The position numbers and the translations under genes are program-made. Shown piece after piece: positions 31,905 through 39,727 of a DNA stretch of 64,000 nt. Position 1 is the first letter of the stretch. Each line of letters opens with the position of its first letter. Below the pieces are notes generated by a model. That model did no database searches. It was given only the letters and a program-made list of their open reading frames with translations, and was not told where the DNA came from. The stretch covers positions 1 through 64,000 of the forward strand of contig CAMJPQ010000004.1 in assembly GCA_946407745.1 (NCBI GenBank). The letters are read 5' to 3'. The stretch is from an uncultured Clostridia bacterium (lineage in GTDB: Bacteria > Bacillota > Clostridia > Christensenellales > Aristaeellaceae).

Positions 31905-32999
31905 ATGAAAAAACGTCTATTTCTGCTGCTTTTCCTTCTCATTGCCGCAGCGGCCGCACCTTCCATATCGGCATCTGAGCGCTTTCTGGTCATTTCCGAT
32001 GTCCACCTGACAGAACGCGCGGAGGAAACAGCCGCCATGCGCGAGGCGGTGACCCTGGCCGCGACCAGGATGGACGCCGTGCTGCTGCTGGGTGACAACA
32101 CCAACAACTCCCATGCGCAGGAGCATGACCTGGTGCTGCGCTGGGCCCGGGAGATCAGGCAGCGCACCGGCGCGGAAGTGTTCATCCTTCCCGGCAACCA
32201 TGACTATGGCGCGCGCATGGGGCGGGATGAATTTCTCAGTCTCTACGGTGTCTGCGGCTGGGAGCAGGCCTTCGCCAGAGACACCGCAACCGCCAGCTGC
32301 GCCGTGATGTCGGAGGGCGGCACCTGTCTTCTGCTGCTGGATACCAACCGGTTCGGCACCTCCCGTACCTCCCTGCCGGACGGCGGCATCACCGGGGGCA
32401 CACTGCAGTGGCTGCGGGAGGTGCTGGAGCAGCTTCCGGAGGGAACGCCGGTGCTTGCCTGCGGTCACCATCCCATTTTGCCCGCGGGACGTGACGAGCG
32501 CACCCCCGGCGCAGCAGCGCTGGGCAGCCTCCTGCGTTCCTTCGGCATCGGGCTGTATCTGTGCGGCCATGATCACGGCTTTGCCACACTGCAGCAGGGC
32601 GGGCTCCGGCAGATCACCGTGGGGCAGCCGCAGGCCTATCCCGGGTGGGCAGGAGTTATCGAGTGCGACAGCAGTGGCTTTCACTGGCACACAAAACCGA
32701 TCTATGACCATCAGTCTCCCGGTTACGCAGCATTGCGTCAGGGTGCCGCCGACCTGGCGCGCAGCATGGCGAGCGGCTCGCTGAAGCCGACGCCGTACGC
32801 GGAGGATGAAGCGACGGTTGAATGGTTCGTGACCGCTTTCATGGCACTGACGGAAGGTGAGCTGACACCCGAAAAATGCGCCGCGCTGCTTGCGGATGAA
32901 AACTGCCTGAAATGGCGCAGGGCGCAGACAAAAACGGTTGTAAAGGACTGGATTCCTGGGTCTGCTGGAGAATTGCCCGGACGATGTACGTCAGCTTGA
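31905..32999 (+). CDS. Secreted metallophosphoesterase
   Basis: The 364-residue protein has a signal peptide (LFLLLFLLIAAAAAPSISA). All blocks of the calcineurin-like fold are present: D-x-H in VISDVHLT, GDN in LLLGDNTNN, GNHD in LPGNHDYG, the H-H pair in ACGHHPI, and GHDHG in LCGHDHGFA. The metal site is therefore intact. I start at MKKRLF, which begins the signal peptide, nine codons into the longer frame. It converges with the ECF S component at 33 kb. Substrate unknown. Confidence 0.85.
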   Translation: MKKRLFLLLFLLIAAAAAPSISASERFLVISDVHLTERAEETAAMREAVTLAATRMDAVLLLGDNTNNSHAQEHDLVLRWAREIRQRTGAEVFILPGNHDYGARMGRDEFLSLYGVCGWEQAFARDTATASCAVMSEGGTCLLLLDTNRFGTSRTSLPDGGITGGTLQWLREVLEQLPEGTPVLACGHHPILPAGRDERTPGAAALGSLLRSFGIGLYLCGHDHGFATLQQGGLRQITVGQPQAYPGWAGVIECDSSGFHWHTKPIYDHQSPGYAALRQGAADLARSMASGSLKPTPYAEDEATVEWFVTAFMALTEGELTPEKCAALLADENCLKWRRAQTKTVVKDWIPGSAGELPGRCTSA

Positions 33000-33048
33000 C
33001 ATACCTGCCTCACGGATTCATATGCCGCCTTTCTCCCCGTGACCGCTG

Positions 33049-33576
33049 TCACCTGCTGATGCGTTCAAAGGTCTCTTTGAGGCGCAGCGGATAGAGAAGA
33101 ATAATGGAAACAGCCGCGCCAAAAACAGCCTGTGCGATCTCAAAGGGCAGCTTCAGTATCGCATAAGCCGGTGTGGAGTAAACAAAAGCCCGCCCGAGCG
33201 AATAGCCCGCCACCATCACCACGGCCCCGGCCGCCATCGCCATGGCAGCCGACAGGGCCTTGTTTTTTGCCCTCAACCGGTGAGAAATGACCGAGACCAG
33301 CACCGCCTGCAGGCCGTGGGCTGCCAGGGAAACAAACATCGGCGCGGGATAAAAAAAGAAGTCGCCGAGAAAGGAGCCGATCCCGCCGACAGCAAAGGCC
33401 GCCAGCGGATCCAGCAGCACCGCCGCCGTGTTGATGACCGCGTCGCAGAAATAAAGGTGTCCACCCGGAACAGGTATGCTGAAAACGCTCATCGACAGGA
33501 TGATGTTCATTCCCATGAACAGCGCCGTGGCTGTCAGCCACCGCGCAGAACCACGCCGCAGTATACTTCCGCCCAT
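33049..33576 (-). CDS. ECF transporter S component, copy 2
   Basis: The 175-residue membrane protein is a paralogue of the 18.1 kb gene. It shares the SIPVPGGHLYFCDxVIxTAA and GGIGSFLGDFFFYPAPMFVS segments almost unchanged, as well as LGRAFVYSTPxYAxLKLPFE. GGAGGTGAGGAAG precedes the ATG. It again follows metY on the same strand, so metY and this S component were duplicated as a set. Its substrate probably relates to methionine; the energising EcfAT module is elsewhere. Confidence 0.82.
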   Translation of the reverse strand: MGGSILRRGSARWLTATALFMGMNIILSMSVFSIPVPGGHLYFCDAVINTAAVLLDPLAAFAVGGIGSFLGDFFFYPAPMFVSLAAHGLQAVLVSVISHRLRAKNKALSAAMAMAAGAVVMVAGYSLGRAFVYSTPAYAILKLPFEIAQAVFGAAVSIILLYPLRLKETFERISR

Positions 33577-33588
33577 CTTCCTCACCTC

Positions 33589-33629
33589 CAAAAAAGAACA
33601 GGAAGGGGCGCATTTTCCGCGTCCCTTCC
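33589..33629 (-). terminator. Hairpin between metY2 and the ECF S component
   Basis: On the minus strand GGAAGGG pairs with CCCTTCC around an inner GCG/CGC, and TGTTCTTTTTT follows. It may partly end metY2 transcripts before the S component. Locus 1 also has a hairpin here but lacks a T run. Confidence 0.6.
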
Positions 33630-33656
33630 GTACACCTCGCCGATTTGTTAGCGCCG

Positions 33657-34961
33657 TTACTTGATCGCTGCAAACGCGGCGTCCATGTCCGCAATCAAAT
33701 CCTTTATATTCTCCGTGCCGATGGAAAGACGGATCGTGTTCGGCTTGATGCCCTGGTCCAGCAGCTCCTCGTCCGTCAGCTGGCTGTGGGTGGTGGTGTA
33801 GGGATGGATGACCAGGGACTTCACATCTGCCACATTGGCCAGCAGGGAGAAGATGGTCAGGCTGTCAATGAACTTCTTGGCCGTGTCGCTGCCGCCCTTG
33901 ATTTCAAAGGTGAAGATACTGCCGCCGCCGTTCGGGAAATACTTTTTGTACAGGGCATGGCTGGGCTCCGAAGGCAGCGAGGGATGATGCACCGCCTCCA
34001 CCTGGGGATGTCTGGAGAGATAGTCCACAATCTTCAGCGCGTTCTCCACATGGCGCTCTACACGCAGAGACAGTGTCTCCAGTCCCTGCAGGAAAATGAA
34101 GGCGTGGAAGGGCGACAGGGTGGAGCCGGTGTCGCGCAGCAGGATGGCGCGGATGTAGGTAACAAAGGCCGCCGGACCGGCCGCGTCGCTGAAGGACACG
34201 CCGTGGTAGCTGGGGTTCGGCTCGCTGATCCAGGGATATTTGCCGCTCTTCTTCCAGTCAAAGCTCCCGCCGTCCACAATCACGCCGCCGATCGCCGTTC
34301 CGTGGCCGCCGATGAACTTGGTGGCGGAGTGGACAACGATGTCCGCGCCATAGTCGATGGGCCGCACCAGGTAGGGCGTGGCAAAGGTGGAATCCACCAC
34401 CAGCGGCAGGCCGTGGGCGTGAGCAATTTTCGCGATTTCTTCAATATCAACAATGTTGCTGTTGGGGTTGCCCAGTGTCTCAATATAGATGGCCTTGGTG
34501 TTTTCCTGTATGGCCGCCTCGAAGCTTCCCTCCTCATCCGGGTCCACAAAGGTTGTGGTAATGCCGGAGGTCAGCGGCAGCGTGTGCGCCAGCAGGTTGA
34601 AGGTGCCGCCGTAGATGGTCTTGGAGGCGACAATATGCTCGCCGGACCTGGCCAGCGCCTGGAAGGTATAGTTGATCGCCGCTGCGCCGGAGGCCACGGC
34701 CAGCGCGGCGCTGCCGTTCTCCAGTGCCGCGATGCGCTGTTCAAACACGTCCTGGGTCGGGTTGGTCAGCCGGCCGTAGATGTTGCCCGCGTCCTTCAGG
34801 CTGAAGCGGTCCGCCGCGTGGTCGCAGCTGTGGAACACATAGGAGGTGGAGGCGTAAATCGGCACCGCACGGGCGTCCGTCACCGGGTCGGCCTGCTCCT
34901 GGCCGATGTGCAGCTGCTTTGTTTCAAAGGACCAGTTGGCCGGATTCCTGATATCAGACAT
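33657..34961 (-). CDS. metY: O-acetylhomoserine sulfhydrylase (MetY), copy 2
   Basis: This 434-residue paralogue of the 16.7 kb enzyme is co-linear over its full length, with the same motifs: NIYGRLTNPTQ, ETLGNPNSN, VVDSTFATPYL and HSATKFIGGHG with the PLP Lys. All catalytic residues are kept, so both copies should be active. I start at MSDIRNPANWSF behind AAAAAGGAG, matching copy 1. Upstream lies the second YAVL-x-SRNRM uORF; downstream is the second ECF S component. There is no metA beside this copy, so it may serve a different sulfur condition. Confidence 0.93.
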   Translation of the reverse strand: MSDIRNPANWSFETKQLHIGQEQADPVTDARAVPIYASTSYVFHSCDHAADRFSLKDAGNIYGRLTNPTQDVFEQRIAALENGSAALAVASGAAAINYTFQALARSGEHIVASKTIYGGTFNLLAHTLPLTSGITTTFVDPDEEGSFEAAIQENTKAIYIETLGNPNSNIVDIEEIAKIAHAHGLPLVVDSTFATPYLVRPIDYGADIVVHSATKFIGGHGTAIGGVIVDGGSFDWKKSGKYPWISEPNPSYHGVSFSDAAGPAAFVTYIRAILLRDTGSTLSPFHAFIFLQGLETLSLRVERHVENALKIVDYLSRHPQVEAVHHPSLPSEPSHALYKKYFPNGGGSIFTFEIKGGSDTAKKFIDSLTIFSLLANVADVKSLVIHPYTTTHSQLTDEELLDQGIKPNTIRLSIGTENIKDLIADMDAAFAAIK

Positions 34962-34986
34962 GATGGAATCTCCTTTTTCTTCATAC

Positions 34987-35091
34987 TCAGCGGAGACAGT
35001 TCGCACCTCCGCCCAGGCTTTTCAGGGGGCCGCTTTCAGCACTGCACATTCGGTTCCGGCTCTTCAGCACCGCATAGGCTTCGTATCGCAT
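34987..35091 (-). CDS. Conserved metY leader uORF 2 (YAVL-x-SRNRM)
   Basis: This 34-codon ORF sits behind AAAGGAGG. It encodes MRYEAYAVLKSRNRMCSAES and ends GGGANCLR. The first half repeats the motif of the 16.5 kb uORF; here the frame continues past Met into Cys rather than stopping. It ends 25 bases before metY2. Two independent copies with strong SDs argue for a real leader peptide. Confidence 0.65.
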   Translation of the reverse strand: MRYEAYAVLKSRNRMCSAESGPLKSLGGGANCLR

Positions 35092-35136
35092 GGCCGCCCT
35101 CCTTTGGGTTGATGGGTACATCTTATCCTGTTTGCG

Positions 35137-35148
35137 GCTTATTGTCCA
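35137..35148. promoter_or_regulatory. 12-base motif shared with Cys-leader unit 2
   Basis: The minus strand reads TGGACAATAAGC, identical to 14191-14202. Here it is 46 bases before the uORF start and forms part of a possible promoter (TTGGAC, 18 bases, TAAGAT). It could be an operator of the Rrf2 regulator. Confidence 0.5.
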
Positions 35149-35273
35149 ATATGAAAGCTCTATGCGGAGATATAGAAAAAAGCTATACCTCCTCCTTTCA
35201 TACTGGCCCACAGGGAAGGGTCACTGCTTTGGCTGTGACGGCCTTCCCTTGCGTTTCCGGCCGCCGCAGCGCC

Positions 35274-35302
35274 TTGACTCCTCCCCTTCCGGATGGTACA
35301 AT
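35274..35302 (+). promoter_or_regulatory. Promoter of the serine dehydratase genes
   Basis: TTGACT, 17 bases, TACAAT, ending 88 bases before sdaAB. Confidence 0.7.
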
Positions 35303-35390
35303 AAATCTGCAGAAACAGCGTTCAACAGCCTGAGAAAACCTGTGTTTTCCGTCAGGATGGTTTTCATATGCAAAAAGAAAGGGTGTGCGC

Positions 35391-36059
35391 ATGAATATCT
35401 TTGACATCATCGGCCCGGTGATGATTGGGCCCTCCAGCTCGCACACAGCCGGCGCGGTGCGCCTCGGCCGGGTGGCCAGCAAGCTGATCAGCGGCCGCAG
35501 GCTGCGCCGGGTGGAAATCACCCTGTCCGGTTCCTTCGCGCAGACCTATAAGGGCCACGGCACAGACCGCGCTCTGATGGCTGGCATCATGGGGTATCAC
35601 AGCTATTCCCCCGAAATACGCAGCGCGCTGGAGATAGCCAGGGATCGCGGCATTGATTACATTTTCCTTAAGAAGAACATCAAGGGGGCGCACCCAAACA
35701 CCGCCCTGATCCATTACTTTACCGAGGACGGCGCAGAGGGCAGCATGCAGGGCGCCAGCGTGGGCGGCGGCAACATACTGGTCAACCGCATCAACGGCAT
35801 GGAGGTGCATTTCAACGGGGAGAACAACACCATCATCGTGATGCACCAGGATAAGCCCGGCGTCATCGCCGCCGTGACCAACATGATGCACTGGCAGTAC
35901 GCAGACCTGAACATCTCCAGCTTTTACCTCTCGCGGGAATCGCGGGGCGGAAACTCCATCATGACCATCGAGGTGGACAGCCTTCCGCCCGAGGACCTGA
36001 TGACGAAAATCCTTGAGATTGATCACGTCACCAACGCAATACTGGTCAGAAGGCTGTAA
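35391..36059 (+). CDS. sdaAB: L-serine dehydratase, Fe-S type, beta subunit
   Basis: This 222-residue subunit carries GPVMIGPSSSHTAGAVRLGR at the N-terminus, the family signature, and a C-terminal ACT-like domain (NTIIVMHQDKPGVIAAVTNMM) that may sense an amino acid. With the alpha subunit it deaminates L-serine to pyruvate and ammonia. I start at MNIFDIIGP, two codons inside the longest frame. The alpha gene follows by 23 bases. Serine is also the precursor of cysteine, which links it to the neighbouring sulfur genes. Confidence 0.93.
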   Translation: MNIFDIIGPVMIGPSSSHTAGAVRLGRVASKLISGRRLRRVEITLSGSFAQTYKGHGTDRALMAGIMGYHSYSPEIRSALEIARDRGIDYIFLKKNIKGAHPNTALIHYFTEDGAEGSMQGASVGGGNILVNRINGMEVHFNGENNTIIVMHQDKPGVIAAVTNMMHWQYADLNISSFYLSRESRGGNSIMTIEVDSLPPEDLMTKILEIDHVTNAILVRRL

Positions 36060-36082
36060 GCGCCGCCGGGAGGAGATAAAAC

Positions 36083-36970
36083 ATGCTGAAATACGATTCC
36101 ATTGATGAACTGGTCCGCGCTGCGCAGGCGCAGGGGCTGCCCATCAGCGAGCTGGTTCTGCTGGACCAGGCCGAGGCGATGGAGCTCACGCCTCTCGAGG
36201 TGTATGAGAAGATGGAGCTGGACCTGCATGTGATGCGTGAGTCCGTAAAGGCCGGGTCGGCCGAAGGGCAGCGCTCCATGTCCGGGCTGACCGGCGGAGA
36301 AGGCTACCGGATGAACAGCTATGTGCAAAGCCGCGGCGGCGGGCTGTGCGGGCCCTTCCTCGGCCGGGCCATGGCGATGGCGCTTTCCGTCGCCGGCTGC
36401 AACGCCTCCATGGGGCGGATCGTGGCCGCGCCCACCGCAGGCAGCTGCGGCATTTTGCCCGGCTGCCTGGTAAGCCTGCTGGAGGAGGGCAGAATCACGG
36501 AAGATGTGGCAGTCCGTGCCATGTTCACCGCGGGCGCGTTCGGCATGGTCATCGCCAGCCGAGCCAGCATCGCCGGAGCGCAGGGCGGCTGCCAGGCAGA
36601 ATGCGGCAGCGCTGCGGCCATGGCCGCAGCGGCACTTGTTGAGGTGATGGGCGGAACGCCCGCTCAATGCGCTGACGCCTGCGCAATAGCCATCGCCAGC
36701 CAGCTGGGCGTGGTCTGTGACCCCGTAGCCGGCCTGGTGGAGATACCCTGCATCAAGCGGAATGTGTCCGGCCTCATGGTCGCCTTTTCCAGCGCGGACA
36801 TGGCACTGGCGGGCATCGAGGCGAAAATTCCGGCAGATGAGTGCATCGACGCCATGCGCGAGGTGGGCGACGCGCTGCCGGACACCCTGAAGGAAACAGC
36901 GCGCGGCGGGCTGGCTGCTACGCCTACCGGTCTTCGGCTGCGCGACCAGGTTTTTGGCGCCGGTGCATAA
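36083..36970 (+). CDS. sdaAA: L-serine dehydratase, Fe-S type, alpha subunit
   Basis: The 295-residue catalytic subunit has the Cys residues that hold the [4Fe-4S] cluster in GGCQAECGSAAA and in CDPVAGLVEIPC, and the PTAGSCGILPGCL loop. Length and split alpha/beta form match Clostridium and Bacillus enzymes. GGGAGGAG precedes the ATG. It is the last gene of the sda pair. Confidence 0.93.
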   Translation: MLKYDSIDELVRAAQAQGLPISELVLLDQAEAMELTPLEVYEKMELDLHVMRESVKAGSAEGQRSMSGLTGGEGYRMNSYVQSRGGGLCGPFLGRAMAMALSVAGCNASMGRIVAAPTAGSCGILPGCLVSLLEEGRITEDVAVRAMFTAGAFGMVIASRASIAGAQGGCQAECGSAAAMAAAALVEVMGGTPAQCADACAIAIASQLGVVCDPVAGLVEIPCIKRNVSGLMVAFSSADMALAGIEAKIPADECIDAMREVGDALPDTLKETARGGLAATPTGLRLRDQVFGAGA

Positions 36971-37200
36971 ACCGGCGCTCTTTTCTTTGCCGGTTGCCAT
37001 CCTGCCCAAGGCCTGGGCCGAATGGCGGACGCTGCGGGATGCTTCCGCAGTCCATGGCCGGTGAAAGCACCCCCCTGTCCAGTCGGCTCAGCCGGTCATA
37101 CAGCGGCAGTCATAGGGCCTGCTGCTCTCATGGAACCCCGCTGGCTGCCTGATATGAGGCTGATCAGTAACCGTTATCGGACAAATGGCAGAATCTGTTC
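36971..37200 (+). other. Intergenic region after sdaAA
   Basis: ACCGGC/GCCGGT forms a small hairpin just after the stop without a clean T run. No gene is supported: a 32-codon frame with a Cys pair at 37054 lacks an SD and a promoter. Confidence 0.4.
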
Positions 37201-37229
37201 TTGACTTTACTATGATAAATTGATAAAAT
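37201..37229 (+). promoter_or_regulatory. Promoter of the second amino-acid ABC transporter
   Basis: TTGACT, 17 bases, TAAAAT, 49 bases before the binding-protein gene. No leader ORF or terminator lies between, in contrast to the first transporter. Confidence 0.75.
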
Positions 37230-37278
37230 GATAAAGCCGTAAAGAGAACGGCGATACTATTTTCAGGAGGATATACCG

Positions 37279-38061
37279 ATGAAAAAACTGGTCGCGATAC
37301 TGCTGCTGTGCGCAATGTGCTTCTCCCTGCTGGCGGTGAACGCCGAGGGCGAGTCCGACGCCGCCTATGTGAAGTCCAAGGGCAAGCTGGTGGTGGGCAT
37401 CACCGATTTCGCGCCCATGGATTACCGCGATGAAAACGGCGCCTGGATCGGCTTTGACGCCGACATGGCCGCCGCCTTCGGCGCCTACCTCGGCGTTGAG
37501 GTGGAATTTGTGGAAATCAACTGGGACAACAAGATCTTCGAGCTGGACGGCAAGACCATCGACTGCGTGTGGAACGGCATGACCCTGACCGACGAGGTGA
37601 AAGCCGCCATGGCCACCTCCCGCGCCTATGCCAACAACGCCCAGGTAGTCGTCGTTCCCGCTGAGAAGGCGGCCGATTACCAGACCGTGGAGAGCGTTGC
37701 CGCGCTGAACTTCGCCGTGGAGAGCGGCAGCGCCGGCGAGGCGGAAATCAGTGCCCTCGGCTACAGCTTCACCCCCGTGGAGAGCCAGGCGGCCGCGCTG
37801 ATGGAGGTTGCCTCCCTGACCGCTGACGCCGCCGTGATCGACTCCCTGATGGCCACCGCCATGGTCGGCGAAGGCACCGGCTATGCCGACCTGACCTATA
37901 CCGTCGGCCTCAACAGCGAGGAGTACGGCGTGGGCTTCCGCAAGGGCAGCGACCTGGTGGACGAGCTGAACGCCTTCTTCACCGCCGCCTATGCCGACGG
38001 CAGCATGATGGCCTGTGCTGAGAAGTACGGCGTGCAGGCAGCCATCATTCCGCAGGAGTAA
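37279..38061 (+). CDS. Amino-acid ABC transporter substrate-binding protein
   Basis: The 260-residue protein has a signal peptide (LVAILLLCAMCFSLLAVNAEG) and a binding-protein fold (SKGKLVVGITDFAPMDYRDE, FDADMAAAFGAYLG, AAVIDSLMATAM). As with the first transporter, there is no lipobox Cys at the cleavage point. CAGGAGGATATACCG precedes the ATG. It heads an operon with one permease and one ATPase. The ligand is a polar amino acid; the neighbouring serine dehydratase and metY do not settle which. Confidence 0.87.
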   Translation: MKKLVAILLLCAMCFSLLAVNAEGESDAAYVKSKGKLVVGITDFAPMDYRDENGAWIGFDADMAAAFGAYLGVEVEFVEINWDNKIFELDGKTIDCVWNGMTLTDEVKAAMATSRAYANNAQVVVVPAEKAADYQTVESVAALNFAVESGSAGEAEISALGYSFTPVESQAAALMEVASLTADAAVIDSLMATAMVGEGTGYADLTYTVGLNSEEYGVGFRKGSDLVDELNAFFTAAYADGSMMACAEKYGVQAAIIPQE

Positions 38062-38114
38062 CACCCCGGAAACAGCGTCCGCACAATCACAGATCATCCG
38101 CAGGATAAGAACCG

Positions 38115-38801
38115 ATGGAAATGATTTTACAGCAGCTGCCTGTTGTCACAGCTGCGCTGAACGAGGGCTTTCTGCAGACACTGAAGCTGTTTTTCGTGAC
38201 GCTGATCGGTGCCTTTCCGCTGGGCTTGCTCATCGCGTTCGGCTCCATGTCGCGCCTGAAGCCACTGAGTGTTGTCACCCGTGTATTTGTCTGGATCATC
38301 CGCGGTTCGCCGCTGATGATCCAGCTTCTGATTATCTACTATTTTCCCGGCCTGGTGCTGAAAAACCCGATCTGGGGCGGCGGTGAAACAGGGCGCTTCA
38401 ACGCGGCGGCCCTGGCCTTTATCATCAACTATGCCTGCTACTTTTCCGAGATCTACCGCGGCGGCATACAGGGCATCCCCGTCGGGCAGGAGGAAGCCGG
38501 GCTTGTGCTGGGCATGACGCGCAGGCAGATTTTCTTCCGCGTGAAGCTGCTGCAGATGATCAAGGCCATTGTGCCTCCCATGTCCAACGAGATCATCACC
38601 CTGGTCAAGGACACGTCACTGGCGCGCATCATCGCCCTGCAGGAGATCATCTGGGCTGGGCAGGCCTTCATGAAGGGCAGCCACGGCATTTCCGGCGCCA
38701 TCTGGCCGCTGTTTTTCACCGCGGTGTATTATCTGGTATGCAACGGGGTGCTGACCCTTCTGCTCGGCCGCCTGGAGAAGCGCCTGAGCTATTTCCGCTG
38801 A
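38115..38801 (+). CDS. Amino-acid ABC transporter permease
   Basis: The 228-residue permease has about five helices, with WIIRGSPLMIQLLIIYYF and the EAA loop SEIYRGGIQGIPVGQEEAGLVLGMT. It is the only permease in this operon, so the channel should be a homodimer, unlike the two-permease system at 12-13 kb. Its start lies 53 bases after the binding-protein gene. Confidence 0.87.
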   Translation: MEMILQQLPVVTAALNEGFLQTLKLFFVTLIGAFPLGLLIAFGSMSRLKPLSVVTRVFVWIIRGSPLMIQLLIIYYFPGLVLKNPIWGGGETGRFNAAALAFIINYACYFSEIYRGGIQGIPVGQEEAGLVLGMTRRQIFFRVKLLQMIKAIVPPMSNEIITLVKDTSLARIIALQEIIWAGQAFMKGSHGISGAIWPLFFTAVYYLVCNGVLTLLLGRLEKRLSYFR

Positions 38802-38817
38802 AAGGAGGAGAGACCGC

Positions 38818-39603
38818 ATGGCTTTGCTCGAGGTGGAGAACATACGCAAGTCCTTCGGGAAAACGCGTGTGCTCACCGACATCTCCTTCAATCTGGAAAA
38901 GGGCAGGACGCTGTCCATTATCGGCTCCTCCGGCAGCGGAAAGACCACGCTGCTGCGCTGCCTGAACTTCCTGGAAACACCGGATCACGGCATCATCCGC
39001 GTGGGAGGCGAAACGGTGTTCAACGCCGAAACCTGGAACAACATGAGCGAGAAGGAGATCCGGCGCCGCCGTCTGCACTTCGGGCTGGTGTTCCAGTCCT
39101 TCAACCTCTTCCCACAGTACACCGCGCTGGAAAATGTCTGCCTGGCACCGGAGCTGCTGCTGAATGAGGAAGCCGGCCAGGGCAGACCCAAAAAGGAGCT
39201 GCTGGAGGAGATACGCTCCCGCGGCGCGGCGCTCCTGACCGATATGGGCCTCAGCGACCGGATGGGCAGCTATCCGCATCAGCTTTCCGGCGGACAGTGC
39301 CAGCGTGTGGCGATCGCCCGCGCGCTGGCGCTCCGGCCGGATATCCTCTGCTTTGACGAGCCGACCTCCGCGCTGGATCCGGAGCTGACGGGTGAGGTGC
39401 TGCGCGTGATCCGCGAGCTGGCGGAGAAAAACACCACCATGGTCATCGTGACACACGAGATGGCCTTCGCGCGGGATGTATGCCATCACGTCATCTTCAT
39501 GGACGACGGTCGAATCTGCGAGCAGGGCCCGCCGGAGGAGGTATTCAACAACCCGCAGCAGGACCGCACAAAGCAGTTCCTGGCAAGGTACAGGGAGGGA
39601 TAA
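38818..39603 (+). CDS. Amino-acid ABC transporter ATP-binding protein
   Basis: The 261-residue ATPase has Walker A GSSGSGKTT near residue 36, signature LSGGQCQRVAIARAL near 156, Walker B FDEPTSALD near 181 and VTHEMAFA. AAAGGAGG precedes the ATG, 16 bases after the permease. It completes the operon, which ends at a strong terminator. Confidence 0.92.
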   Translation: MALLEVENIRKSFGKTRVLTDISFNLEKGRTLSIIGSSGSGKTTLLRCLNFLETPDHGIIRVGGETVFNAETWNNMSEKEIRRRRLHFGLVFQSFNLFPQYTALENVCLAPELLLNEEAGQGRPKKELLEEIRSRGAALLTDMGLSDRMGSYPHQLSGGQCQRVAIARALALRPDILCFDEPTSALDPELTGEVLRVIRELAEKNTTMVIVTHEMAFARDVCHHVIFMDDGRICEQGPPEEVFNNPQQDRTKQFLARYREG

Positions 39604-39629
39604 GCCGCAGGCTTATCTCTGTAGATTGT

Positions 39630-39666
39630 CCGCGGAGGCAGCCGTCATGCTGCCTCCGCGGCTTTT
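39630..39666 (+). terminator. Terminator of the second ABC operon
   Basis: A perfect 12-bp stem (CCGCGGAGGCAG/CTGCCTCCGCGG, 8-base loop) is followed by CTTTTG. Confidence 0.85.
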
Positions 39667-39679
39667 GCTTCGCCACGCA

Positions 39680-39716
39680 AACGGCCCGGATACGCTTCGT
39701 GCCCGGGCCGTTTTTA
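39680..39716. terminator. Terminator between convergent genes
   Basis: ACGGCCCGG pairs with CCGGGCCGT and runs into TTTT on the plus strand. On the minus strand it ends with a short T run and may also serve the phosphorylase gene. Confidence 0.7.
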
Positions 39717-39727
39717 TACAGTTCAGC

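Noticed and set aside
37054-37152. 32-codon ORF with an adjacent Cys pair upstream of the second ABC transporter
   Set aside because: It has no SD or promoter, and no terminator follows. The transporter promoter lies downstream of it, so it cannot act as a leader.
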